Position numbers and translations under genes: made by a program
Assembly: GCA_965263045.1 (NCBI GenBank)
Contig: CBDHGK010000041.1
Location: 3,844,001 to 3,908,000, forward strand
Reading direction: 5' to 3'
Origin: G963664115 sp965263045
GTDB taxonomy: Bacteria > Acidobacteriota > Terriglobia > 20CM-2-55-15
Length of the DNA stretch: 64,000 nt
Shown here: positions 17,454-26,279 of the stretch, piece after piece
Layout: every line of letters starts with the position of its first letter
Position numbering within the stretch: position 1 is the first letter of the stretch
Notes under the pieces: model-generated
Told to the model about the DNA's origin: nothing
The model's input: only the letters and a program-made list of their open reading frames with translations
Databases searched by the model: none

Positions 17454-18681
17454 ACAATTTCACACGGTGACGGTCGATCTGGGAGAGCTCGGTTTCGCAG
17501 AGGGCGGGCATCTGCTCGTGAAGCACGGCTTGTCCTCTGTCGCTCCCGGCGAACGCCTGAGGGTTCAGGGAACGGCTCCAGAACTCCTGATGCATCTGGA
17601 AACGTGGTGCCGCAACCACGGCGACGGGGTGGAACCGATAGGCCCGCAATCGGGAAGCTCCAATGGCAGACACGAACCAGCGGCCGTGGCCGACGTGATT
17701 CGGGGCACCGCGTCGGCGAGTCGGTGGAAGGGTGCCGAGCCCTCTGGAACGCCCGACGTTCACGGCGTCGTCGACCACCCTCCGAGTCGATGGGGAGTCG
17801 CCCCAAGGGGAGCCCGGGTAGAACTGGGTGGTCCGGAGTTCGATTTCACTCTGGATTCAAAGGACGAAGTCTGGTCCGACGAACTCGTGGCTCTCTACCG
17901 ACAGGCAGTCGCGTCACAATGGGATCCATTCACAGATATCGACTGGGACTCCGGGGTCGAACTTCCCGACGAGATCGAAGACGCCGTCATTCAGCTCATG
18001 ACCTATCTCGTCGAGAACGAGAACGCAGCGTTGCTGGTACCTGCGCGGTTTTTGGGTCGGCTGCATCCACATTTCAAAGAAGTCATGCAGCTGCTGGCGA
18101 TCCAGACGGCCGATGAAGCCCGCCACATCGAGGTGTTCACGCACCGCGCCCTCTTGAACCGAAGCGAGCTGGGCCTGTCCACGGCCGGAGGGCAGGCTTC
18201 TCTGAAAACCCTGTTCGACGAACCGAACTTCGCGCTCGCAATGTTTCTGCTTTCGGTCCTGGGTGAAGGGTCGTTTCTGGCGTTGCTCAGTTTCCTCGCC
18301 GAGAACGCGCCCGATCCAGTGACCGCCCGGGTGTGCTCGCTGGCATCCCAGGACGAAGCCCGCCACGTGGCCTTTGGCATGGCCCACCTGGGACGCCATG
18401 TCCGGGCCGACCCCGGCCTGCGTTCCCGTCTTCGATCCGCGATCGAACACCGTCACCACAGTCTGAAATCGACCGCAGGTCTCAACCAGGAAGTCTTCGA
18501 CGCCCTCGTCGTCGTTGCCGCACGGGAGTGGTCGGTCGAAGCGATCCGAAGAGGCTATCGGAAGGTGCTGGACCTGCAAATCGATATGGACGCCGGCCGC
18601 CAGCGCCGCCTCCGGCGGCTCGGGTTTAAGGAAGAGGACGCCCGTGCGTTATCGGGACTCCATACGCGAAATTTCATGTAG
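17443..18681 (+). CDS. TusA-like domain fused to ferritin-like diiron protein
   Basis: About 412 aa from TTG at 17443 (the frame opens 51 bp earlier; a GTG at 17467 is another option). Residues 1-65 resemble a TusA-type sulfur-carrier domain (TVTVDLGELGFAEGGHLLV, then GERLRVQGTAPELLMHLETWCRNHGDGVE), but where TusA has the CPxP cysteine there is Phe-Ala-Glu, so sulfur carriage by that Cys is not possible. After a low-complexity linker, a ferritin-like four-helix domain carries the diiron ligands: Glu in ENENAALL, EARH in ADEARHIEV, Glu in GEGSF and a second EARH in DEARHVAFG. This predicts a diiron oxidase/oxygenase. Its close partners, a flavoprotein and a binding protein, suggest one oxidative pathway with an unknown substrate. 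Confidence 0.75.
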   Translation: MTIEQFHTVTVDLGELGFAEGGHLLVKHGLSSVAPGERLRVQGTAPELLMHLETWCRNHGDGVEPIGPQSGSSNGRHEPAAVADVIRGTASASRWKGAEPSGTPDVHGVVDHPPSRWGVAPRGARVELGGPEFDFTLDSKDEVWSDELVALYRQAVASQWDPFTDIDWDSGVELPDEIEDAVIQLMTYLVENENAALLVPARFLGRLHPHFKEVMQLLAIQTADEARHIEVFTHRALLNRSELGLSTAGGQASLKTLFDEPNFALAMFLLSVLGEGSFLALLSFLAENAPDPVTARVCSLASQDEARHVAFGMAHLGRHVRADPGLRSRLRSAIEHRHHSLKSTAGLNQEVFDALVVVAAREWSVEAIRRGYRKVLDLQIDMDAGRQRRLRRLGFKEEDARALSGLHTRNFM

Positions 18682-18914
18682 CGGGGAACGTCTGTACTCG
18701 ACGACGGAGTCGGCTTCCTTGCCCGGCAATTGGCGCCTAACGATAAAATGCCACGCTGCCACTTTGCCCCGAGCGCGGTGGGGCCGGCACACCATGCGAT
18801 GTGCGATGGACCAACGAGGCTCGGCCGGGGCAAAGAGAACAACAACATGACCCGATGGGGCCCACTGAGGGGCCCCGATGACGGGCCCGAACCCGCCCGA
18901 ATTAAGTCACACCC

Positions 18915-20156
18915 ATGAATGACCCACCCGTTCCCCCGCCCCCCCACGCCCTGCGTTCTCTCAGCATGACAGTCTATGCCCCAACCTTCCTGTTCGCTGT
19001 CGGGCAGGGCGCCGTGATTCCGATCCTGGCATTGGCGGCACGTGATGTGGGCGCCTCGATACCGGCGGCCGCCGTCATCGTGGCGATGCGGGGAATCGGG
19101 GCCATGGTGGCGGACGTTCCCGCAGGCCTGCTCATCGCCCGACTGGGTGAACGGCGTGCCATGACCGCCGGGAACGGAATGCTCATCCTGTCTCTGATTG
19201 GTGCGGTATGGAGCCCCAACGCGGTCGCCTTTGGGGCTTGCATGTTCCTCATGGGCTGCGGGTGGTCGATCTGGTTACTAGCGCGACTGGCCTATGTAAC
19301 CGACGCCATGCCGCTCCAGTTGAGGGGCCGGGCGTTGTCGACAATGGGAGGCATGAACCGTATCGGAAACTTCGTGGGGCCCTTTATCGGCGCCATCGTG
19401 ATTGCGGGGGTCGGCATCAGCGGAGCCTTCTACGTTCATATGATTTCCGGGGTCGCTGGCTGGCTGGTCTTGCTGCTGGTTCCGGATCCTCACTCCACCA
19501 GGCATGTTCCGGAGCACACACCCGTACGTTTCAGGGCCATTCTCGCCGAGCACAAGGGCGTGTTTGCCACCGCCGGTATCGCGGCTCTCTGCGTCGGCAT
19601 GCTGCGAGCGGCACGGGACGCGGTACTCCCGCTCTGGGGCGAATACATCGGACTGGATCCTGCATTGGTGGCGGTGATCTTTGGGATCTCCTCGGCGATC
19701 GACATGGTGCTGTTCTACCCGGCCGGGTCGGTCTCCGATCGTTTTGGCCGGAAGTTCGTCGCCATCCCGTCCGTATCCATCATGGCGGCCGGATTCATCG
19801 TACTCCCGATGACATCGAGCTTCCTGGCCATGGCGGTGGTTGGAATGCTGTTGGGGTTCGGCAATGGATTGGGCAGCGGAATCATCATGACACTCGGCGC
19901 TGACTTTTCGCCCGCCCGTGGCCGGGCTGAATTTCTTGGCGTGTGGCGGACGGTGGGCGATGTCGGCAACGCAGGCGGCCCGGCCATCGTTTCGGCGGTC
20001 ACAGCCCTGGCTTCCCTGGCCACCGGGTCGATCGTCGTCGGCGGGATCGGGCTGCTCGGAGCGGCCGTCGTGTTTTTCAAAATGCCTGAGCCGCTGGAAA
20101 AACATCTCAAAGCCCGGCGGATTCAGCAACAGCAGGGGAAGATGCCGGAAAGTTGA
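18915..20156 (+). CDS. Major facilitator superfamily transporter
   Basis: 413 aa with about 12 hydrophobic segments. The loop between TM2 and TM3 has GLLIARLGERRAM and the second half repeats it as GSVSDRFGRKFVA, the MFS motif A pattern. It resembles multidrug/arabinose-type exporters of the DHA1 group. It lies 233 bp after the diiron gene on the same strand; linkage to that pathway is possible but unproven. Substrate unknown. Confidence 0.85.
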   Translation: MNDPPVPPPPHALRSLSMTVYAPTFLFAVGQGAVIPILALAARDVGASIPAAAVIVAMRGIGAMVADVPAGLLIARLGERRAMTAGNGMLILSLIGAVWSPNAVAFGACMFLMGCGWSIWLLARLAYVTDAMPLQLRGRALSTMGGMNRIGNFVGPFIGAIVIAGVGISGAFYVHMISGVAGWLVLLLVPDPHSTRHVPEHTPVRFRAILAEHKGVFATAGIAALCVGMLRAARDAVLPLWGEYIGLDPALVAVIFGISSAIDMVLFYPAGSVSDRFGRKFVAIPSVSIMAAGFIVLPMTSSFLAMAVVGMLLGFGNGLGSGIIMTLGADFSPARGRAEFLGVWRTVGDVGNAGGPAIVSAVTALASLATGSIVVGGIGLLGAAVVFFKMPEPLEKHLKARRIQQQQGKMPES

Positions 20157-20492
20157 GGCCGCACCCGTTGGAGATCTGGTGTCCTGAGTCAGAACTTCAT
20201 CACACAAGATTTTGGTCGATCATTCAATCAGATGACCATCTCTTCCGCGATTTGCGCGTGGTCTGAACAACCGGCGACCCTCGCCATCATCCTGATGGCT
20301 AGGCCTGTAGGGATAGGCGGAATGGTGCAGTGGTCCCCGGAAGAACCCGCAGCGTTCCTCGCTGCGGGTGGACAATGAGGCGGTAGCCGAGGCGTCCAGA
20401 GTAATAAGATAATCGGGTCGGACTGAGACACGCTAATAAGGAACGAACTTCTGACTCAGACCACTAGCAACACAGGCTTTCCCTTCCCTGTC
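20157..20492. other. Gap between convergent genes, with a hairpin
   Basis: No gene is supported. It lies between the end of the rightward MFS gene and the end of the leftward CBM9 gene. A stem (ACCCGCAGCG at 20346-20355, CGCTGCGGGT at 20361-20370) with a 5-base loop could end transcription from either side, although no T-run follows. Confidence 0.5.
20346..20370. terminator. Hairpin between convergent genes
   Basis: A ten-base-pair perfect GC-rich stem with loop TTCCT. There is no U-tract, so intrinsic termination is doubtful. A near-identical layout (ACCCGCACC...GGTGCGGGT, followed by GGAC) occurs at 47832-47857, suggesting a recurring type of stem in this genome. Confidence 0.35.
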
Positions 20493-22685
20493 TCAGTCGA
20501 ATACGTTGAACATCCGGCTGAACTTGATCGTCAGGCTGCGGTCCGCTCGGACGAGCCTTGAATTCTGGCTGAGGCCCTGCGTGTCGTTGTAGACGACGAA
20601 GAGTCCGGTATTCGCATCCCTGAGCCAGCCGAAGCGCAGGTTCGACGACCAGGCCTGGGCCCGGTCGTTGTGCTGGATCAGAGACTGCACGTAGACCCGA
20701 GGCGTGAAGGAATAGGAAATCCGGGAACGCCAAAGGTTGGTGGTGAAATTACCGCCGGGCAGGTCGATGTCGTTGTGTGTATAGCTGAGCTCGCTGTCGA
20801 ATGTCTCTCCAACACGCAGGCGTATCGCGGGAGACCATTCCTGGCGGGTACCTCCGAAGAAACCTCCCATTTTCCCGTTGAAGCTCAGGCTGAGAGGCGC
20901 ACCCTGGTTGGTGAAAATTACCGGCTGCGCTTCCACGTGATCGTAGGTCCCCGGCCCCACAGTGACGCCCGGAAATATCTCGAACGGGGCCACCACGCCC
21001 TGCGTGGTAAGGTTCACGCCGGTATGAAACTCATGCCCCCCGCTCAGCTCAAAGTGCGAGTCCATATGGCTCTGCATCGTTTCCTGGAAACCATCGTGGC
21101 TCCAGTGACTTCTGTAGGAGATGTGCGGCCGCAGTTCCTGAAAGGCCGGGAGGCTTGACGGGCGAAAAAAGGAGAAAATCGACGCATTCAGTTTTCGAAA
21201 GCCGCCGCGGGAGAGGAACCCGACTTCGGGATTGAAGTTATCGCCCACATGAGCATAGCTGGCGTTCAGCCGCGCCACGGGAAGACTGAGGCTCGACCCC
21301 ACCTCGTAGGCATAGTCTTCGCCGGACATGCCCGGCGTCTGGGTCTTGGCCAGGAATCCGGAGATCAATCCGTTTTGCCCGATCCCCCATCGCCCATCGA
21401 CCGCGTAGCTCCGGTTGTAGTCATTCTCGGTCGCGAAATCGCCAGTCGCCTGCCGGTTGACGAACATCACTCCGGCTGAAGAGCGGTTCGGCAACTCACG
21501 CCTGAGACGCGCGACGCTGAAGTTATTTGACGGCGCAACTCCGGCCACGGTGTCGGTCTGAATATTGAGCAAGCCGACGTCCAGACCTTCGCCAATACGG
21601 CCGGTCAGTCGAGCCCCGGCCAGGATAGGAATCGGACGCCCACCCGAACCGATCCCGATCCTCCTGCTGAAAAACAACTCGGCCTCGCGCCGGACGCCCA
21701 CTGCGAACAGCCCGGCGTTCTCCAGGAAGAACGGCCGCTTCTCGGGAAAGAACAGGCTGAAGCGGTCCAGGTTAATCTGCTGCTGATCCGCTTCGACTTG
21801 CGCGAAATCCGTGTTGATGGTCACATCCAGGGCGAGGCTCGGAGTGATGCCGTATTTGATATCGCCACCCACCTCTCCGATCGTCGTCGTGCCGTCCCGA
21901 AGCGTGCCCCGCTGCCGCGTGGTGCCCAGCAGGTACGGAATGATCTGCAGATTGCGGGGAGGCGGAATCTCCAGTCCCTGGAGCTGTCCAGCCAGGGAGA
22001 TGCGGTTCAGGTTGTATTGGCGACTCAGTGGCGCCCAGAAGGCGGACTCATTGCGGCGGCGAATATTGCGCTGGAGGTTGAGGCCCCAGGTCTGCACCGC
22101 GCGGGTTGGATAGCGCAGCGTGCGCAAGGGTATCTCAAATTCGGCGCTCCAGCCGATATCCGTAATCCGAGTGCGAACCGTCCAGGAGCCATCCCAGTTT
22201 ATGTTGAAACTTCCGTCGTTGGTCACCTGACCGTCGTACTCGGCCCCGGCCGGATTTGTCCCGAAGACGAAGCCGTTCTGGCGATCAAAGTACGTGTCGA
22301 GAACGATCTGAAAACTGTCGGTATCGTTCAACGAGGCATCGCGCCGGGCGTCTGTGGTGACGATATCGCCGGGATTGCTGTCATAAGCGACGACGCCGAT
22401 ATAGAGATTATCCGCGGTGTGGACGACGCGGACTTCGGTCCGCTCCGATGCAGCCGCGCCTTCAACCGGCTGGGTCTGCCAGAACCCGGTGAGCACCGGA
22501 GCCGCAGTCCAGATCGGGTCGCCAATAACCTCACCGTCCACTTCCGGGCCCGAAGAGACCTGGAGCGCCTCGGCCATACGTCCGCCGCCCACGCCGGGAA
22601 CCGGGGTCAGCGCCTGGGTGGCCGCCGCCCGGGGGCTTCCCAGCGCGGCGAACAGGAGGACCCACGTGGCAACCTTCCAGGGCAT
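20493..22685 (-). CDS. Outer-membrane CBM9 / DUF5916 family protein
   Basis: 730 aa from the ATG at 22685, chosen because it begins a proper signal peptide (MPWKVATWVLLFAALGSPRAAA); the frame runs 72 bp further up. Residues about 45-230 form a family-9 carbohydrate-binding-like domain (VDGEVIGDPIWTAAP, VVHTADNLYIGVVAYDS, IVLDTYFDRQNGFVFGTNPAGAEYDGQ). The rest matches DUF5916, a beta-barrel-like region with alternating strands (GGDIKYGITPSLALDVTINTDFAQVEADQQ; FFPEKRPFFLENA) ending in aromatic MFNVFD. Such proteins are common in Acidobacteria and Gemmatimonadota outer membranes; ligand and function are not known. Confidence 0.85.
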   Translation of the reverse strand: MPWKVATWVLLFAALGSPRAAATQALTPVPGVGGGRMAEALQVSSGPEVDGEVIGDPIWTAAPVLTGFWQTQPVEGAAASERTEVRVVHTADNLYIGVVAYDSNPGDIVTTDARRDASLNDTDSFQIVLDTYFDRQNGFVFGTNPAGAEYDGQVTNDGSFNINWDGSWTVRTRITDIGWSAEFEIPLRTLRYPTRAVQTWGLNLQRNIRRRNESAFWAPLSRQYNLNRISLAGQLQGLEIPPPRNLQIIPYLLGTTRQRGTLRDGTTTIGEVGGDIKYGITPSLALDVTINTDFAQVEADQQQINLDRFSLFFPEKRPFFLENAGLFAVGVRREAELFFSRRIGIGSGGRPIPILAGARLTGRIGEGLDVGLLNIQTDTVAGVAPSNNFSVARLRRELPNRSSAGVMFVNRQATGDFATENDYNRSYAVDGRWGIGQNGLISGFLAKTQTPGMSGEDYAYEVGSSLSLPVARLNASYAHVGDNFNPEVGFLSRGGFRKLNASIFSFFRPSSLPAFQELRPHISYRSHWSHDGFQETMQSHMDSHFELSGGHEFHTGVNLTTQGVVAPFEIFPGVTVGPGTYDHVEAQPVIFTNQGAPLSLSFNGKMGGFFGGTRQEWSPAIRLRVGETFDSELSYTHNDIDLPGGNFTTNLWRSRISYSFTPRVYVQSLIQHNDRAQAWSSNLRFGWLRDANTGLFVVYNDTQGLSQNSRLVRADRSLTIKFSRMFNVFD

Positions 22686-22757
22686 TCCGATGATTCCCTG
22701 TCGCCAACAACGATGTGTCCAAGCTTCCCGGCGCATGGTGTGACTCTCCACACTCAA

Positions 22758-23058
22758 ATATTGATCAGGGATCCTGCCCCATCCCGGAGCCGACCCAAAC
22801 CGCTAATGATATCCGATGGACGTCGGAGTTGTGTCTGAGAAGTGCCTGAATGTTATTGGCACAGCGTCAAGGCAGAAAGAAGACAGAGGGACAGCTCCCG
22901 CTTCGGCAGATCGCGGCGTGAACGCATTGAACGCGGTCTCGCCGACGGCGGAGATCGTTTGTATATCCAGTGCGTGAGTTCCCGACTTCGCCTGGATTGG
23001 CCGACCACTGACGCCGTTCCACGATTGCTGGTGCGGCAGCGTCAGCCGCCCGAACGTT
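22758..23058. other. Intergenic gap, nothing recognised
   Basis: About 300 bp between two leftward genes. It presumably holds the promoter of the CBM9 gene. No repeat, RNA or gene seen. Confidence 0.5.
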
Positions 23059-24549
23059 TTATCGGTTTCCGCTGTAGAGCCCTACTTCCGGGTTGCCCTC
23101 ACCGCTGCAGCCGGTCGCCCCATAGCGCAGGAACTTCTGGATCCGCTGGCCGGAGTCGACTTCGCCCGTGTACACGTTTCCGGCAGAGTCGACGGCCAGC
23201 GCGTGTATCCAATGAAATTCACCGGTCTGCCGTCCCGATCGGCCGATCCGGTCCAACTCGGTGAGGTTCTCCCGATTGATGACGTAAAACGTACCGTTGG
23301 CCAGATCTCCCACGTACAGACAGCTCTGTCCGGCGTCGGTGGAGAGCGCGGCGGAAACCGCCGTACCACTTGCCGTGTGTGGCGCGACGTGAATTTCTCC
23401 CACGAAACCGCACCGACCCGGTTCCGCATCCGGGTTGCTGCAGTGGCCTCCGACCGCGTTCACGTCGAAGATTTGAATGCGGTTGTTGCCGCGGTCACAG
23501 GCATACAGAAGACCATCCACACTGAGGCTCGTGCAGTGCAGGGGGCTTCTGAAGAACATCGGTGTCACGTTGCCCGCCTGATAGTCCGCGGCCCAGGGAC
23601 CGGCGTCATAGGGGTCTATCTCGGTGCCATCCGGGTCATCGACCGGGTTCTGTCCGTAGGCGCCAAAGTGACCGACATACCGGCCGGTCGCGGCATCCAC
23701 GACCAAGATCCGCCGATTTCCGTAACCGTCAGCGACATACAAGCGATTCGTATCCGGGTCGACGCTCATGTCCGCGACCAGATAGGGTTGCGGCGTTTGA
23801 TTGGGACCCCCGTCGATGTCCTCGCTATCAGGCCCCTCCATGCCGGCATGCCCGATCTGGTAGACGAACTCACCGTCAGCGGTGAATTTCAGGATATGCG
23901 AATCATCCCCGAAAGTGGCCGCCCACGGAAACTGCCCGGTGAAGTCCTGTCCGTTGCCGGAGAGATAGACGTAGTTGTTGTGGTCGACGACGATCCCGTG
24001 CTCTCGCCCCGGCCAGAAGCAGCCGTCTTCCTCCCGGCAATTCTCCGCGAGAAAACCGGGATCCGAAGGTCCGCCCCAGGCATCGAGCAGGTTTCCCTCC
24101 TGATCGAACTTCAGGACCGAAGGGGCTGGGACGCAACATCCCGCAGTCTGATCGGCGAAACGCCTCGGATTGCCGAGGCCGTCGACCGGTAATCCGGTCG
24201 CGTCCTGGCCGGCCACCCCCAGACCGGCCGCCGCACTGGACTCCAGCGCCCGGGGCCGGTGATAGACCCAGATATTGTCGTCCCCGTCAACCGCGATTCC
24301 ACCCACCTGGCTGATCCGCCAGTTGTTGGGCAGCGGTTTCGGCCAGCCCGGATCGACGACGAAACCCGGCGCCGCACTGCCTGTCTGAATCCGGGGCCCG
24401 GAACGATCGATGAGCCGGTCGATGGCGCCAGCCTGTTCGAGAAGCGTGGCGACTTCTCCCGGTTCGCGATCTGGAACCGGTTCCCCACAGGCAGCGATTC
24501 CCAGCCACCCCACGCAAGCCGTCAGTACGGCGCGCTGTAGTCTCGTCAT
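23059..24549 (-). CDS. NHL-repeat beta-propeller lipoprotein
   Basis: 496 aa with a strong ribosome site (GGAGGGAG) before the ATG. The N-terminus is a lipoprotein signal (LTACVGWLGIAAC, lipobox IAAC at residues 18-21). The body contains repeated NHL-type blades: GGIAVDGDDNIWVYHR, HGIVVDHNNYVYLSG, SVDPDTNRLYVADGYGNRRILVVD, SLSVDGLLYACDRGNNRIQIFD and HALAVDSAGNVYTGEVDSGQRIQKF, as expected of a six-bladed propeller. Several Cys pairs may form disulfides. It is likely anchored in the outer or inner membrane facing the periplasm. The fold resembles peptidyl-hydroxyglycine lyase and gluconolactonase-like proteins, but no catalytic residues are identified. Confidence 0.85.
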   Translation of the reverse strand: MTRLQRAVLTACVGWLGIAACGEPVPDREPGEVATLLEQAGAIDRLIDRSGPRIQTGSAAPGFVVDPGWPKPLPNNWRISQVGGIAVDGDDNIWVYHRPRALESSAAAGLGVAGQDATGLPVDGLGNPRRFADQTAGCCVPAPSVLKFDQEGNLLDAWGGPSDPGFLAENCREEDGCFWPGREHGIVVDHNNYVYLSGNGQDFTGQFPWAATFGDDSHILKFTADGEFVYQIGHAGMEGPDSEDIDGGPNQTPQPYLVADMSVDPDTNRLYVADGYGNRRILVVDAATGRYVGHFGAYGQNPVDDPDGTEIDPYDAGPWAADYQAGNVTPMFFRSPLHCTSLSVDGLLYACDRGNNRIQIFDVNAVGGHCSNPDAEPGRCGFVGEIHVAPHTASGTAVSAALSTDAGQSCLYVGDLANGTFYVINRENLTELDRIGRSGRQTGEFHWIHALAVDSAGNVYTGEVDSGQRIQKFLRYGATGCSGEGNPEVGLYSGNR

Positions 24550-24872
24550 CGGTCTCCCTCCTCCTCGAAGTATTGACCCGGCCCTGCGACATGCACGCTG
24601 GCGGGGACGGTATTGAATGCCGCTCGTGCGCTGGGAGCGCGAGGTCTCCAGTAGTGCAGGCCTTTCCTTTCGGGCAAGGTTTCATATTCTGACATTCATG
24701 TGGTCGGTTTCAACGGTAGACCCACCCACCGGCCTTTCCAGGGTCAGCTCCTGACTCGCACTCCAGTGCCGGATCGTCGCGGGTCTATCGGTCGGCGGTG
24801 ACCATCGCCGATGTCAGCGAACACCCTGAACATGCCGGTTTCCGGTAAAGACTGCTCTTCGACACTGTTCGG
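24550..24872. other. Intergenic gap, nothing recognised
   Basis: About 320 bp between the NHL lipoprotein gene and the end of the M16 pair. It must hold the NHL gene promoter. No gene, repeat or strong terminator seen. Confidence 0.5.
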
Positions 24873-26279
24873 TTAGAAACCGGGGTCGGTGATCAACTTT
24901 CTGTCCAGCGCCGTCCCGTATTTCGCAACCGCAGTCTCGATCTCGTCAGCTTTTCCGACGAGAACGAAAACGAGGTTATCCAGAGGGAAATACTCCCCGA
25001 CAACGCGGCGGGCATCCGCAACTGACACCGCGTCAATCTTAGCGTAGTAATTGTCGATATCCCCGGCATCAAGCCCATAGAATTCCAGTTGCGCAATCGT
25101 TGAGGCCAGCCGGTCCGAGGTCTCGATACGTGTCGGGAACTGACCTTTGATGTAGGTCTTCACCGACTCCAGTTCTTCCCTGCCGATTCCCTCTTCGTGC
25201 AGATCCGTCAACACGCGAAGGGCCAGATCGATAGCCGCTTCGGTCGTGTCATTCCGCGTATACGAGGAAATCAGGAATGTGCCTGCGTGGCGGAGGAGAC
25301 TGAATCGGGAGCCTGCGCCGTAGGTCAATCCCGAATCCACGCGTAGGGCCGTGTTCAGACGCGACGTGAACCGACCGCCGAACGCCGTGTTGACCACTCC
25401 GATGGGGACACGATCCGGATGCGTACGATTCACACCGAGAGTTCCGATGTTAAAATACGTCTGCGTGGAGTCCGGTTTATCGACCAGCAGGATACGGCTG
25501 GCCTCGACCGGGCGTGGCGCGTCGATTGAAACCGCGGCATGCGAACGCCGGGGCCACGGGCCGAAATATTCCTCGACTAAACCCTGCATCTCACCAATCG
25601 AAAAATCACCAACAGCGGCCAGGATCATGTTTTCCGGAGAGTAGTGGCGTTCGTGGAACGTTCGAATATCGTCGCGGGAAATCGATTGGATCGAAGCCTC
25701 ATCGCCAGCCACAGGCCGGCCGTAAGCGTGCGCCCCAAAAACATACGCGTTGAAGTAGGACCCGATGACGCGGTTTGCTGAATCCTTGGCAGACCGCAGA
25801 CCGTCGCGATGCTGTGCGATGAGCTTCGCGACTTCTTCGGGAGGAAACGTGGGGTTGCCGACGATGTCGGCCACCAATTCCACACCCTTTCTCAGATCCT
25901 TTCGTAAGAATTCCGCATTCACCGATGTATAGTCCGGGCCTGCATTCACGTTGAAACGTGCCCCGATGAAGTCGAGTTCGGTCGAAATCTGTTCGGAAGA
26001 ACGTGTCAGGGTCCCCTTTCGCAGAAGATCCCCCACCAGCGTCGCGACGCCCGCTTTACCCGCGGGGTCGGCGACCGATCCCGTCTTCACAATCAAATTC
26101 AGACTGACAATGGGAACCTCATGGTGCGCCATCAACAGGAGCGTCATGCCGTTGTCCAATTTGACGGCGTCATAGGGCGGCAGCCTCAACGTATCGGTAT
26201 CCTGGGCGGCGCTGATCTGGGCAACTGCGAAGGCCAGCAACATTACAGAAATGCCGCGGGTGAGTCGTGTGGGTCTCAT
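24873..26279 (-). CDS. M16 peptidase family protein, non-catalytic partner
   Basis: 468 aa with a signal peptide (1-25). It has the two-lobe M16 layout (LDNGMTLLLMAHHEVPIVSLNLIVKTGSVAD at the start, a second lobe from about 240) and C-terminal RIETSDRLASTIAQLEFYGL. At the position of the zinc-binding HxxEH it has GVATLVGDLLRKGT, so the metal site is lost. In bacterial M16B enzymes an inactive subunit like this pairs with an active one. Its ATG overlaps the stop of the active partner by 4 bp (ATGA), supporting co-translation and heterodimer formation in the periplasm. Confidence 0.88.
   Translation of the reverse strand: MRPTRLTRGISVMLLAFAVAQISAAQDTDTLRLPPYDAVKLDNGMTLLLMAHHEVPIVSLNLIVKTGSVADPAGKAGVATLVGDLLRKGTLTRSSEQISTELDFIGARFNVNAGPDYTSVNAEFLRKDLRKGVELVADIVGNPTFPPEEVAKLIAQHRDGLRSAKDSANRVIGSYFNAYVFGAHAYGRPVAGDEASIQSISRDDIRTFHERHYSPENMILAAVGDFSIGEMQGLVEEYFGPWPRRSHAAVSIDAPRPVEASRILLVDKPDSTQTYFNIGTLGVNRTHPDRVPIGVVNTAFGGRFTSRLNTALRVDSGLTYGAGSRFSLLRHAGTFLISSYTRNDTTEAAIDLALRVLTDLHEEGIGREELESVKTYIKGQFPTRIETSDRLASTIAQLEFYGLDAGDIDNYYAKIDAVSVADARRVVGEYFPLDNLVFVLVGKADEIETAVAKYGTALDRKLITDPGF

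Noticed and set aside
18771..18870. Inverted GC-rich stretches (CTTTGCCCCG...CGGGGCAAAG and GGGGCCC...GGGCCCC) before the MFS gene
   Set aside because: Imperfect and without a T-run or repeat copies elsewhere; a terminator is possible but not supportable.
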